Shown: one piece after another, positions 1 through 11,800 of the stretch
Position numbering within the stretch: the first letter of the stretch is position 1
Layout: every line of letters begins with the position of its first letter
Source of the DNA: Whitmania pigra
Taxonomy: Eukaryota > Annelida > Clitellata > Hirudinida > Haemopidae
Length of the DNA: 64,000 nt
Reading direction: 5' to 3'
Assembly (NCBI GenBank): GCA_021613335.1
Contig: JAJTWR010000296.1
Span: forward strand, 512,501 to 576,500
The notes under the pieces: model-generated
Told to the model about the DNA's origin: nothing
Seen by the model: the letters and a program-made list of their open reading frames with translations, nothing else
Database searches by the model: none
Made by a program: the position numbers and the translations under genes

Positions 1-1702
1 AGGTGAATGAAATCTGCTACTACTATTCATTAAAATCGTATCTCATATATTACGTAACTTCTTGTTACAGTTAATTTTGATAAAGCAGAGTATATAATTT
101 AAAAAGTTTGAAATGTTTAGATCAATTAAATCGGATTTTAAAATGTTATTTTATTGTGTTTAATTATGGAAATTGGAGACAACAAAAAGCGATTGGAAAT
201 GCACACAAGCCAGCCTAACATAAATAACATTCAGAAATTATGTTGACAAATTTATTTCCTGATACTTTCTCATCAATTTCACGCCGTCACAACAAACTAT
301 AAACTATTGCGTTCGAGTTTGACTTGTGAATCGTGCGGTACAGGATCACCAGTTTATTATCAAAATAACTTTTAAACATGTTGCTTACATCCATTTCTAC
401 TAAAACTCATAAATATGTATGTATGTGCTGATCGATTGATATCTAATGTACAGATAATGTATCATCATGAATAAAAAAGAACTGAACATGCAACAAGAAT
501 GATCCGTTACGTAACAAAAGCGGTTACATTTCTTCACGGCGTCAGAAAGTCCGAGTAAACGCTAAGTTCCCAAAAAATATTCCCGCGGCTAAATATAGAT
601 TCGTGAACGTCTTTTTAAAGAACAACGAAGCATTTCAGTCGTAAATTAAGACAGGCCATTATTTGCTGCCATTATTGACGGCGATAATGAATATTTAAGC
701 TTGCTGGAGGTTCAATAAGTTTAATTAGACACCGGTTGCGAGATAGCGGAACGTGATATTTAGTGAGTTGCATTGCGAACACATTATTTTCTTTGGAAAA
801 TATAAATCTCAAATATTGCAAAGTGTATTTTCGAGGTGTCTTGAGTTGCTTTTTATGTAGAAACAGCTTAGCTGGTTTTTAACATAATGTCTCTCATATC
901 ATTTTATTTTCAGCCTTTCGATTTGTCGGTAAATGTTTTAGGAACATTTTATTGACGGCTGTGGGTAAAGCAAAGCTTTTGTGTTACGAATGTGTGGGGT
1001 CTAAGGGCAGAGTCATAATTCCTTGTAGGCAGTTCGTAGAACATTCGGTTAAAATGTGCCGCCATCATCGGTGCAATTTCAGTCAAAGAACGCAATTTAT
1101 TAACGAGACCATCCCCAGAATCAACATAAACGCCTCACTCGTAAAAGTTATTATGACTTAAAGCTCACAGAAAAAAACTGGCACTAAAAGCAAATGCAGA
1201 AAAAGCTTTTGTGTAACAAAATTTCAGTGATCTCTGAAACCCTAAAACAAATACCAAATAGATGTTTGTTTAGAGACTTTTTTATTGTTGCATGGATCCT
1301 TATAAAGCGTTAAATGTTGACATCTGCTTCTTAGCTTGAGTAACACCTGCATTATAAATTTATCTGTATTGCCACCTTTTTCTAGGAACTCAGGCAATTA
1401 AGCCGTTTGGTGGAATAATTCTTTATGTTGCTGAAGTATGCTCAAGGTCAATATTTTCTCCTACAAATTTTTACTACATATATTTTACTATAATTTTAAT
1501 TGAGTTATTTGTTTTGAGCAAATATTATCCAATAAAAATACTGTGTAAAAATGTTTTTAAATGATTTTCACTTTTAGATTTAGTGGGCGAGAGCTGTTAT
1601 TTTGCATATCAGCGGTGACTGGCAACGAAGTGACAACGTTTCGTCGACATCGTCGACAGCACATCTGGAGAACTCCATAGGGAAACATTGCAGCTATTTA
1701 AG
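1..1702. other. Upstream region of the AGPAT gene
   Basis: I see no convincing coding exon here. An acceptor-like site at 1576-1577, after a T-rich tract, would begin a 5' UTR exon at about 1578 that runs into the AGPAT start codon at 1703. A cysteine-containing open frame at 952-1161 has no recognisable domain and starts at a non-ATG codon, so I leave it out. The promoter was not located. Confidence 0.4.
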
Positions 1703-4443
1703 ATGGAAATGTGGAACTGGCTTAAAAGTGTTTTCTTCCCATTCCAGTTACTTTTGGTCATTGTGTTTGTATGCAGTGGCTTGATAGTTTGCTTTCTGAT
1801 GCTCCTGACGTATATTTTTGTATGGCCTTTCAACAAGTCCCTTTACAGGAAAATAATCGTTCACCTGGCTTATGCCCATTGGTCGCGTGAGTAATTTGTG
1901 GAATTGTGGAATAACTATTGGCTGTATGTTTCGATCCAATTGCTATTAAAACAAAACGTTATCTTGTTAAAAATAACTGAATTAGTTTTAGTTAACCGAT
2001 TTTAAAACGGGATAACTTGAAGGTCAATTATTTTCAGATTTTCAAGTTAGAATGCGATTTCAATTAGTTTTATGTTTGTGAGGAATCATATGACACTCCA
2101 ATTAATCATCATTAATGCATTGAAACACTCAATTACATTTAATAGGCTGATTTAAGATTTGATCTGTTGCTCATGACTCGGAACTACTTTTGAAATGATC
2201 TATTATTCCATTTATTAGCAATATGTTTTTTTTTAGAATTTACATTTCTGGGACAATGGTGGTCAGGATCTGATTGCACTCTCATTGTGGAAAACGAAGA
2301 TGACTTCAAGTACATAGGGAAGGAACACACCATTGTCATCATGAATCACAAGTACGACATAGACTGGCTCATGGCATGGATTCTCGCCGAGCGACTCAGC
2401 ATGTTAGGGGTAGGACCTTGGTGCTGTCTGTAATCATCTATTGACTTAAACTTTTATTATTTAATTACAATATTTATCACATTTGTTCGAGATGCCGTTA
2501 CAAAGTTCATATTGAAATGCAGGGTACTAAGATTTACGGTAAGTCAAGCCTGAGACTAGTGCCTCTCATCGGTTGGGCCTGGTTTTTTGCTGAGAGCATC
2601 TTCCTTAGGAGGGAGTGGGACAAGGACAGGGAGACCATTGCTAGGGACCTTAAGTACATCAGGGACTTCCCAGATAATTATTGGTTTACGGTCAGTAAGG
2701 TTTTATATAATTACGATCTCTTTAATTGCATAATTGTTTTAAATGGGACAATTATGATTATGATGCTATTTTGTTTTTTCTTCCAGTTGCTGTTGTTTTG
2801 TGAGGGCACACGTTTCACTCCAGCGAAGCACAAGCTCAGCATGGACTTTGCTGCCAGAAACAACCTGCCCATCCTGAAGCATCACCTCTCTCCACGCACA
2901 AAAGGATTCATCCATTCCATTTACGGACTCAAAGGAAAAAGTCAGCTTTTAGTTTTTGTTGTTGTAAATTTGTTATTGTGCGTTTGTTATTATTTACAGG
3001 TAAATTAAATAACCAAGCTTTTGTGATCTTAAGGCAATTTTTTAAATATAAACAACTTTGAAAAATCGATCTTAGATTACTGCATTTAGCAACATCGATG
3101 ATGATGATGATGCCACGACATGCACTCTACTTAAAGTCAATAAATTTCAGTTCCAGCCATATTAGATCTGACAGTTGCCTTCACTGAGGATAGTGCATCT
3201 CCAACTCTCATGAGTGTCCTGCAAGGCAAATCTTGTAAGGCCCACATGTTTGCGAGGTGAACATTTAATTTCTCTATTTTAATTCAGTTTAATTTCTCAA
3301 CTAATCAATAAGCTAGAATCGACGTGTGCATTGGCTGAGAGGGTTGCTTGCCTGGGAACAGCTGTGAAAGCAACGGTTGTTACCTGTTGTGTTCGCAACA
3401 CAGCTCGCACAAGGGGTCGCTATTTAAATGGTGGATCGATTAAGAAGTGCCTTCACATCCTATACATAATACATAAGGCTCTCAAACAATTGGCTAAATG
3501 CAAATAGAATCACATCCATTGTGTGTTTTGAGTTAGCTGATGTTTATTTTATTGATTTGGAATTTTGAATTGATGTCTGTTTAGGAGGATACCTCTCGAT
3601 AAGATCCCCATCCAATCAGAAGAGGAATGTGCACAGTGGTTGCAGAATCATTACAAGGAAAAGGTTTGAAACATTGCTTCTTATATTCTCATATAAATCA
3701 CATTGACTTTCAAAAAGTATCACATTTGTTTTTAAAAAAAGGTCATATCTCATAAAACTTTTAAAAAACCACATTCTTACTTTTAAATGTATCGTGTCGA
3801 CATTTTAAACGAATCATATTATTTTTAAATAGGTCATAATGATTTTTTAAATAGGTCATATTGACATTTTCAATTACTATTAATTAATTGCTATTAACTA
3901 GGATGATCTTTACGAGGACTTCATGAAGAATGGAAAGTTTACAAAAGGAATCAAAGCGTCCGTTCCAAGAAGATTTAACGACCTTTTAATGTGGGGCTTT
4001 TGGGGACTCATTACCGGTCTTCCAGTCTGCTACTACATTGCTCATGCCCTCTTTACGGGCACACTGTTGCTCCAAGTCTCTGCCCTTACCTTTGTTGTAC
4101 TAGGTTGGTGTTGAAGTTCATTGAATATATGGCACCTGTTTGCTCTTGTTGAAAGCATTTCACATCTAGTGATTTTTGTTAAAACATTTGAGAGTGTGTA
4201 GATTATCGAACGGTGTTTCATTTTTTTTTTTTTTTTAGATATTTGCTGGTATTGCTTAAGTGTTCTGTTTTTAGAATTGGATCCAAATTGTTAAGACTGA
4301 TGAGATGATTTTTTGAGGCAAATGTAGACTGAAATTTGTTTTGCAACTCTTTTGCAGGCTGTTTTGCTGTGAGAAGGATGATTGCTGTGTCCGAAATTAA
4401 GACAACCAGCTCTGAATATGGAAAGCAAAAGAAAGATTCTTAG
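1703..4443 (+). CDS. 1-acyl-sn-glycerol-3-phosphate acyltransferase (AGPAT3/4 type)
   Basis: Acylates lysophosphatidic acid to phosphatidic acid in the ER/Golgi membrane (family knowledge). Eight exons in phase: 1703-1886, 2237-2409, 2523-2690, 2787-2940, 3151-3256, 3585-3663, 3902-4103, 4358-4443; 383 aa. An N-terminal hydrophobic segment lies at about residues 12-40. The catalytic NHX4D motif is NHKYDID near residue 95. The acyl-acceptor motif EGTRF begins exon 4, and a late C-terminal membrane segment is in exon 7. The last exon gives a charged tail ending KQKKDS, typical in style of AGPAT3/4. The open frame also reads upstream from a TTG, but the first ATG (1703) precedes MEMWNWLKS and is the sensible start. 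The exon 3 donor must be GTCAGT at 2691; the better-looking GTAAGG 4 bp downstream breaks the frame. AGPAT3, 4 and 5 orthology cannot be separated by eye. Confidence 0.93.
3333..3508 (+). repeat. SINE-like interspersed repeat, copy 1 (AGPAT intron 5)
   Basis: About 175 bp related to the segments at 15735-15935 and, inverted, 34924-35120. Shared landmarks are GTGAAAGCAACG, AAATGGTGGATCGATTAAGA, ACATAAGGC and a 3' end ATTGGCTAAAT followed by A-rich sequence. An A-box-like TGGCTGAGAGG and a one-mismatch B box GTTCGCAAC are visible, suggesting a Pol III (tRNA-derived) origin. The family assignment is inference. Confidence 0.6.
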
Positions 4444-6032
4444 TAGAAGTGACAGTCTCAGAATCTTATAATTTGGACTAATAATTCTTCTGTCTCTTGT
4501 TACTTTCAGTTTTCCTTCAATGATCACTAGTTTCAAAACAGTACCTTCTGAACAATATTTTAAAATTCTTCTGGCCATCTTGATTACCTCTAAGATTGTT
4601 TCTATTTGATGGTCATTTCAAGATCTTCTTTATCAATGGATTGCTATTTTGTTGTGATGGGCATATCACCAGAAGCAGTGACTGAAGATATTTTCCAAAT
4701 GTTAATTTTAATCATTCCTTCCATTCGATGTACATCCCCTGTACATCGAATCTTGCCCGTCTGCAATTTTCTTGTAAGGGAGCCACCACCTGGGACAGTC
4801 GAAGATATACTATGATATCTATCCCTGCTCTATCGTGCAAGCTAAATTTCTTTGCTCCTTTTTGAACTCTCCTGTGTTTTGTGCCTTCTTTGTGTCAATC
4901 AATTTCTTGATTGCAGGACCATGATGAATGCTGTAAAATGTGTCGATTACTTGAATCTGGTTTTTTGTGGTGGGCTTTGTCAAACCTTGGAATTACGATT
5001 AATGGAGCTTTGTCAGTCATTGCACTCTTGTCTATCACGTTTTATGGCGATTATATGCATTTTTGCAAAAGATATGTAGTAGAAATAAATACAGATGTCT
5101 TTGGGTGTGTAATAATAACAATAATATTACAATATCCAGTTTTACTGAAATGGGTCCTTGTGGTGATGGAGTTAAACCATTACTCGTTGAGAATACGTTC
5201 TATTGAGAACGGTAGTAAATGCCATTAGTGTGACTTTCTGTGATGCTTATTCTGTACTGACGGCTCATGGTCTGAAAAGAGGCATCAAAGATGAGCTTCA
5301 CAGCTATATTTATTACTGCTTGAACGTTATATGGTGCCAAGTTGCTGGAGTCGCGATGGTCCAGCATTTCCAGAACTATGGACTACAAGGGCTTTTAATG
5401 TGGTACATCCTTGAGAACACGGAGAGGTGAATAAGCGGAAGTAACTTTTTCAGATTTCTTTTAAGCTTCACTTTGAATATTGCGTTCACAGCCTCGCGCG
5501 CACAGAGCATTTTAAGCTCATTCGATTTTTTTTATCAATTTGCGAATGCGCATGTCATCTTTCCAGCAAAGACGTCATTAAACTGACTTTAGTCTAGACG
5601 TAAAAGAATGTCATCTCCTTATGTTAATAATAATAATAGTGAAGATGATAATAATTCATTTCTATGGCACCTTAAGCATGCTACCGTGTCCCTATAGTCT
5701 TGACCTTGGTCAGGTGGTGACGTTGTATTACCAGACACTCATTGACCTCGATAAACTATTCCCACCTTTGTATCTTATCGAAGCATTTGACATCCAGTGT
5801 GCACCTTAATTAAAACACCGATACTTCTCTAACGGAAATTTTCAGTCAGATTTGTTAACATTTTCAAATTATTTAAATCTATTTAATTTTATTATTACGC
5901 ATTACTAATTTCATTTAAACTTAATACTGCTAAACAAATTTATTTCAAAAATCGTTGATGTTATTGTCACTGTAAGTAGTTCTGAAAGCAAATGGTTGGC
6001 GTTTCTTTGTAATAACAAATTGGGGTGATAAC
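4444..6032. other. AGPAT 3' region and MRPS9 upstream region
   Basis: No exon recognised. The first AATAAA after the AGPAT stop is at 5084-5089, so the 3' UTR could be about 640 bp long. Overlapping open frames between 4850 and 5430 share no conserved motif and lack splice-consistent neighbours. A short TAA/GAT-rich stretch lies near 5620-5660. The MRPS9 promoter should lie just upstream of 6033 but no element was recognised. Confidence 0.45.
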
Positions 6033-8639
6033 ATGGGCGGTGGTGTTATTTTGAGGACAAGCGTGAAATTGCTTAATCCATGTTTAAATCAGGTCAGTTT
6101 ATATTGTTGATACTATTAACAAATTTTTAATTATTGCATTTTTCGCTTTAAGCTGCAAAATCTCACGGTCAGATGCAATTGTTCTCAAAATGCTTTGGTC
6201 GGGAGCGCAGGTCAGCCAAAGATGGAGAAAATTAGCAAAGCTGTGAAGATGTATTTAGAAAGAGCTCAAAAACATGGTTAGGTTAAGATAACATTTAGTA
6301 TGACATGAGTTTGATATAAAAATCTTCTATTCTTTTCAGAGGAGTTTATGAATGAGCAAATAGTAGAGTATGAAATTGGAAAGCGTCATCTGGCAAACAT
6401 CATGGGATTAGATCCAGAAAATGTTGATCAAGAAGACATTGATGTAAGTAATTTATGATAGCCTGTTTGTTGACATCACAAAGCAAATGTTATTACAGAA
6501 AGCAGTAAGATACTTGCTTCCTTCTGGACTTTTCAGCAAAAAGGCTCGACCTATGTTCAAGGTTCTGTACAAATATTTGTTGCAATTACTTATGTTAAAT
6601 ATCAGCCTTATTTATTTGAAGATTTAATTTCAGCATCCTAATGACATTCTTCCAAAGTTTAGTGGTATGGTTACTTGACCTTTTATCTTACATTAGGTAG
6701 CTTTTATTCACATGGTTACCTACTTCCTGCTTTTGTTTCAGCTGCCCAATTTGATGGAGATGGTAGGCCATATAGCAGCTTTTACTACACCATCAAACAA
6801 AACTTTTATGACAAACTGCATGTAAGATACATTTCATACATTTTCTTGGGGAGTGCTTTACAAATGTTTTTCTTTCTAGACAATTAATAGGAAGGTTGAC
6901 GAATTGAAAGCTTTTGAGGACCAACAAATCGCCAAAGGGGTCAAGTTTGACCAGTCGTCTCAGCTGTAAATATTCTTTGAAATCTGTTTTTTTTTAACAA
7001 CAGTTGATAAAATCTCACAGTTTGTATGAGATTTGAATGGATTTTGGCAATATTAATAACAAAATATCATTTCTTTCAGCTTTAATTACTAATAAACTTT
7101 TAATACTTCAAGTATTAATATCAAATTCCATCTCTTCCAGTTTATTGGCTGGAAGCGAATGGATAACTAAGGAAAACCTTGAGGCAAAGCTTTCAGAAAA
7201 GGTGTCAGATCAAGAGGTGAGAAAATTAATAATCAAAATGCTATAATATTACATCAATTTGATCTTACACTGTAATTTATTGAGATGTATTATTTTGTTG
7301 TAATCAATATGTCATACTTTTAATATTATTTTCTTGTTACGTTAAATCTGTGTTTATTTTTTTTCTTTAGTTCAAAACATTTATTCTTGCTGTGGACCAC
7401 CTGAGCAGACTTCCATATTCCTACAAGGAGAAGGAGTTTGTCTTTGAGTTTAGGAAGAACCTCATACCCAGCTCTTCATTCGCAGACATAAAGGAAGAGG
7501 TTGCTTTTCAATGCTAATTATTTTTAATTTTTATGGTAATTGTGCTAATTGCAAGCAAGATAATTGTGGTTCATTTATTTTAGATGTTATTTGACGAGGA
7601 AGGAAGGGGTTTCATCGAAGCAACTGGTTAGAAATGAACTAAATAAAAATATATTTCAAGGATAGTAATAATTAGTTATTTCTAATTCAGATAAATAATA
7701 ATTGAGGATAGTAAAAATAATTAATAACGATTAATTAATGTAACCAATGTTTCAGGTGTAATCATCATTCTCAGTAGCTGCTAATTTGAATATTTGCAGT
7801 TAACATTTTTATATTACTTGAATGTTTACTAACTTAAATTGTAATAAGTAAAAGTTAATATAGTGTAATAAATAAAAGTTAATATAGTGTGATGAATGCT
7901 TTTGAAGGCCAAAGAAAGAAGGCAAAAGCGAATATAAAATTATTCGAAAAAGGAACTGGTGAAGTGACCATCAACGACGAGCCTTTCTTTGCATATTTTC
8001 CTGATCTCATCGACAGGTATTTGATCCCTTGAAGATATTAGAATTCCATATTATCTATAGCTCATCTTTGTAGAGTTCTACATGATATTTTGTATAAATT
8101 CTATTTATCCAACTAGATGTATTTGTATTAATTGGGAACACATTTAAAACATACAGGGAGCAAGTTCTCTTTCCATTGCATCTGGTTGGCCTGCTACTCA
8201 AGGTAGATGTTAAGGCTACAGTGAATGGTGGTGGTCACAGAGGACACTCTGGAGCCATCAGGCTTGCCATTGCTAAGGCCGCCTGCAGCCTAGTGTCTTC
8301 TGCTGAGGTGGAGAAACTCAGGCTAGGTGAGTGAAAGCTTTCTATTAATAAGACCATCAATGTTTTGCGCCAGGCCTCAGGACATATTAAACCTATGAAG
8401 GTCCATTAGGGTTGCAACAGATTTTGAGTTGTCTTTAGCTTTGAACCTAAATATAGTTAAATTGAACAAAGATTGAATGTTATTTCAGCTGGTTTGTTGA
8501 CACGAGATCCGAGGACGCTTGAAAGAATGAAGCCTGGCAAAGTTGGTGCAAGAAAGAAGCCATTATGGTTGGAAATATTTTGTGGAATCATTCCTGCTGC
8601 AGAGTTAACACTGTTTGCTATTGTAGGAAAAAGAGATAG
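6033..8639 (+). CDS. MRPS9: Mitochondrial small ribosomal subunit protein uS9m
   Basis: Component of the mitochondrial 28S subunit. Fourteen exons: 6033-6092, 6153-6276, 6340-6443, 6499-6561, 6634-6664, 6742-6821, 6880-6965, 7141-7216, 7371-7499, 7584-7626, 7908-8016, 8157-8326, 8489-8567, 8627-8639; 388 aa. The first exon gives a basic, hydrophobic leader suited to mitochondrial import. Recognisable blocks are [25 protein letters not shown] and [14 protein letters not shown], then the uS9 fold with [20 protein letters not shown]. The last exon adds only KKR after a 59-bp intron, restoring the basic uS9 C-terminus (KKPLWKKR). Reading through that intron gives a false 50-residue extension. MRPS9 and the next gene are convergent. 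Confidence 0.95.
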
Positions 8640-8685
8640 ACACAAGGACCTAGCCGTTTCTCCGGTGTTCAGTTATGCAAAACCG

Positions 8686-8703
8686 TTTATTCACACCAAT
8701 AAA
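8686..8703. terminator. Overlapping poly(A) signals of convergent MRPS9 and LEV-10-like genes
   Basis: AATAAA on the plus strand at 8698-8703 lies 59 bp past the MRPS9 stop. TTTATT at 8686-8691 reads AATAAA on the minus strand, 138 bp past the LEV-10-like stop. Cleavage downstream of each would give transcripts that overlap tail to tail. Confidence 0.6.
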
Positions 8704-8828
8704 AATTTGTACTATCAGCCTTTCTTTCCTGAAATGCATTTGTAAGACGATAACAACGAGGTAATAAGCTGCACTCAAAAACAGGTAAGAGTGTTATATA
8801 GGACACTGTTTACTGAGACACAGTCCTG

Positions 8829-11800
8829 TCAGACAATTGAAACTTTTTCTGTCTTTTCCTTGAGGAGAGGACCACCGTTTGAGAGCGTCCTGCTCGCAGG
8901 TTGTTTGCGTGTTAGTCTCGATTCAGCTATCCTTTTCTTCCTCTTATGGTACCACCAGGCAGCTCCCGCTAACAGGAGTAGACATCCGCAAAAACCAACC
9001 ACACCCATGGCTATGTTTATTGCTCCACCGTCTCTGTATGTAAGGCCTGCAAATAAAAACGCATTATTTGACCAAAGATTAAATGTTAAGCAAAGTCCTG
9101 TCATTTTTAAATATGGCATAAATTCCTAAAGGAATTCATGATTTGTTCTCTGATTTATGCAAAATTTCATATAGATTAATGGTGTGTCACCAGATTTAAA
9201 AACTAAACTCCTGTGAACCATTCCTCAATTTCAAATAAATGGATGACTCATTGAAACCAACCGCCTGCAGAAAAAATTCAAAGTTACTATCAGTCACTAA
9301 AATGAGCCTATCAAACTTACAATCTCTTGTTTCATCAGAGGTGTCATCCTTTCCACAGTTGAACGTGCCGTCGCACTTGAGAGAATTTGATATGCAGTAG
9401 TGAGTCTTCTCACACCTGAAGCCACTGCATCTGCCTCCTAACCACAGAGAGGTAAATCCTTGAAGCAAAATGTTGTGATCTTGAATAATGTAATGTTTCT
9501 AAAACCTTTGAGAGGGAGCAATTCAGTCCATGGAAGTCGAAATCCTTTACCACCTGTGGCTTTTGCAGAACTGACAAACCTAAAGTAAAAAATAGCTAAA
9601 TGTCAGAAGTGTCCAAATAACTGAAGAACGTTATCGAACTTGAGTCGAAGGACATTGGTTTGTGAAATTATCTGAAAGTTCTCCATAGATCGATTCTCTC
9701 CACACATTTCGTAAGTTGGCATGCCTCCACGGGTTGTGTAAATTTTCAGCACAGCATTTCCACAACCAATCTCTGGATAATCAAATGTCACTGATAATTT
9801 GTAATACTGGTTAATAACAATTTTCGTGAAATTTCAAGTTTATGTTTAGCATTAAGGAAATATACCCTCATGCATTAGATAAAATTTTTTAAATGAGGTT
9901 AATATGTCCAACTTTCTAAAGGATTGCCCTCAATGCTGAATATGTCAAAGGTCAAGAGGATGCGACTCAACTTTGACCTGCCCCAGATAGTCCACTCGCA
10001 AGTGATGTTGGTGGTATATTTGTGAGGATAGTTTGGAGACTCAATGACTCCACTTCCTCCTGAGGTCACATTCTCAAAACACTCTGAACGGAAATTGGAG
10101 GTTTTATAATGCTTGGGAGAGAATTTTGATTTTATTATCTCTTATCAGTCCCTCAAAGCTAAGGTCTCAATTTTTATGGATAAAATCATGATAGATTGAA
10201 ATTTGTACAAAACAACATCTTACTTTTGTGAGGGGGTTGTCTTTTTAAAAATTCGTATTTTGCCCTGAAGCCCTTTCTAACACCCTCGTCGTCTGAATGG
10301 AGGATGACCTTCAAAATTTGGCTATCCTCATCCTGGGGCCCAGGAAACCTTTCTCCACAGTAGTGCCCCACCTGCACCACTTCTTTCTTGTCTTCCAATT
10401 TTGATGAAGGTACTACTTTGAAAATGTCCACGTAGTCTTTGGAGCAGCTGAAGGTTAAGAATGGAGAACACAATCTCCATTAGGCAATAGTGAATGCTAA
10501 TAAGTATCATAATCGTATCGTGATTCTTAGATTTTATGAGATATTTATTAAATTTAGGTTCAAATATATTCTATAAAATGACTCAGTTCAGCGTTTAACT
10601 TGGCTCTAAATAGCATTTCAACTCACTTTGGGTGGTCTTCAACTTGAAAGTTTTCAAAAGTGATCCTAACAACTTCATCCGACGAACCGTGGAATTCATA
10701 GACGCAATAAGTCCCATCAGGGTAAAAACTGGGATGACGAGGCGAATTAAACGTGCCATGGATAAAACTGGCACTATTGTACAGAAAGTGGCACCTTGCT
10801 TCATGGTTTACTGGCGTTCCAGGGATGGCATAATCTGAACGGTGTGGATAATCAAAATATGGTATGGATGAAATCATCTCTTCAAAACTCTTGATTGGTT
10901 TATTAGCAAGAGCTCAACGCATTTATTCTTTACCAGTTGATAATTAAACTATTTTTATTTTAAATTTAATTTAATAACTAAATTTAATTCAAACATTTGT
11001 AATAATATCATTTGTATGTAAATGTTAATTTGTACTTGTAAATTGTTATTGACTGTAAATTGATAACATGAAGATACATTAACAAAACCTGTCTGAAATT
11101 CATATTTAATTTTGAAGCCCCTGCCAGGTTTGGCATTATTTGTATCAAATATGAGATGGAGTCTGGCATTGTCCGAGGTTATATTGGGCAGCTTGGTTTT
11201 CATTATTTGCCCGCAAAATTCATAGTCAGGTATTGAGGGGACATTAGACTCCCGGCCATCCAGAAGTCTTTCCATGCTGCTTTCCAAGTAGTACACCTGT
11301 AGGAAACCTGAGGTGCATCTTTGACTGAAATGAAGATTGCATTCTGATGAACATGGCAATGCAAACCTTGCATGTAATTCTATTGAGTAGGTATTTATTT
11401 AGAAAGTAAAGAATAGTAAACCTTTTATGTGTTGTACAATTAATGTATAAAAGAATCAATTGAAATTTTGTTCAACACCAGATAATACTGAAGACTCAAG
11501 ACAAACCCCAAAGGTGCCGAGTCATGAGGAGGACTACCAAGGTTGAAATCGAGGAAATGTATTCGAACGTTTTCCACATCCTGCTTGTTAAACAATCCTT
11601 CCAAGAAGTAGTGGCAGGTCACATTAACGGGGTAGTGGTTCGGATAGTACGGACTGGTGAGTATGCCCTTGCTCTGACCAGAGCTAAGAATCATTCGATC
11701 ACACTCTGAAAATATTTTCAGAAGAATTTTTATATTATTTATTTGTTTATTTATTCTTCAATTAAGAACTTGCGAAGTACATCATAAATCTATTCTGAAG

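Noticed and set aside
1688..1894. AGPAT start at an upstream TTG
   Set aside because: No reason for a non-ATG start; the ATG at 1703 begins the conserved N-terminus.
4852..5430. Overlapping plus-strand open frames with many hydrophobic residues
   Set aside because: No motif, no consistent splice partners, likely AGPAT 3' UTR or spacer.
8473..8745. MRPS9 exon extended to 8745
   Set aside because: Retains the 59-bp intron; splicing restores the family C-terminus.
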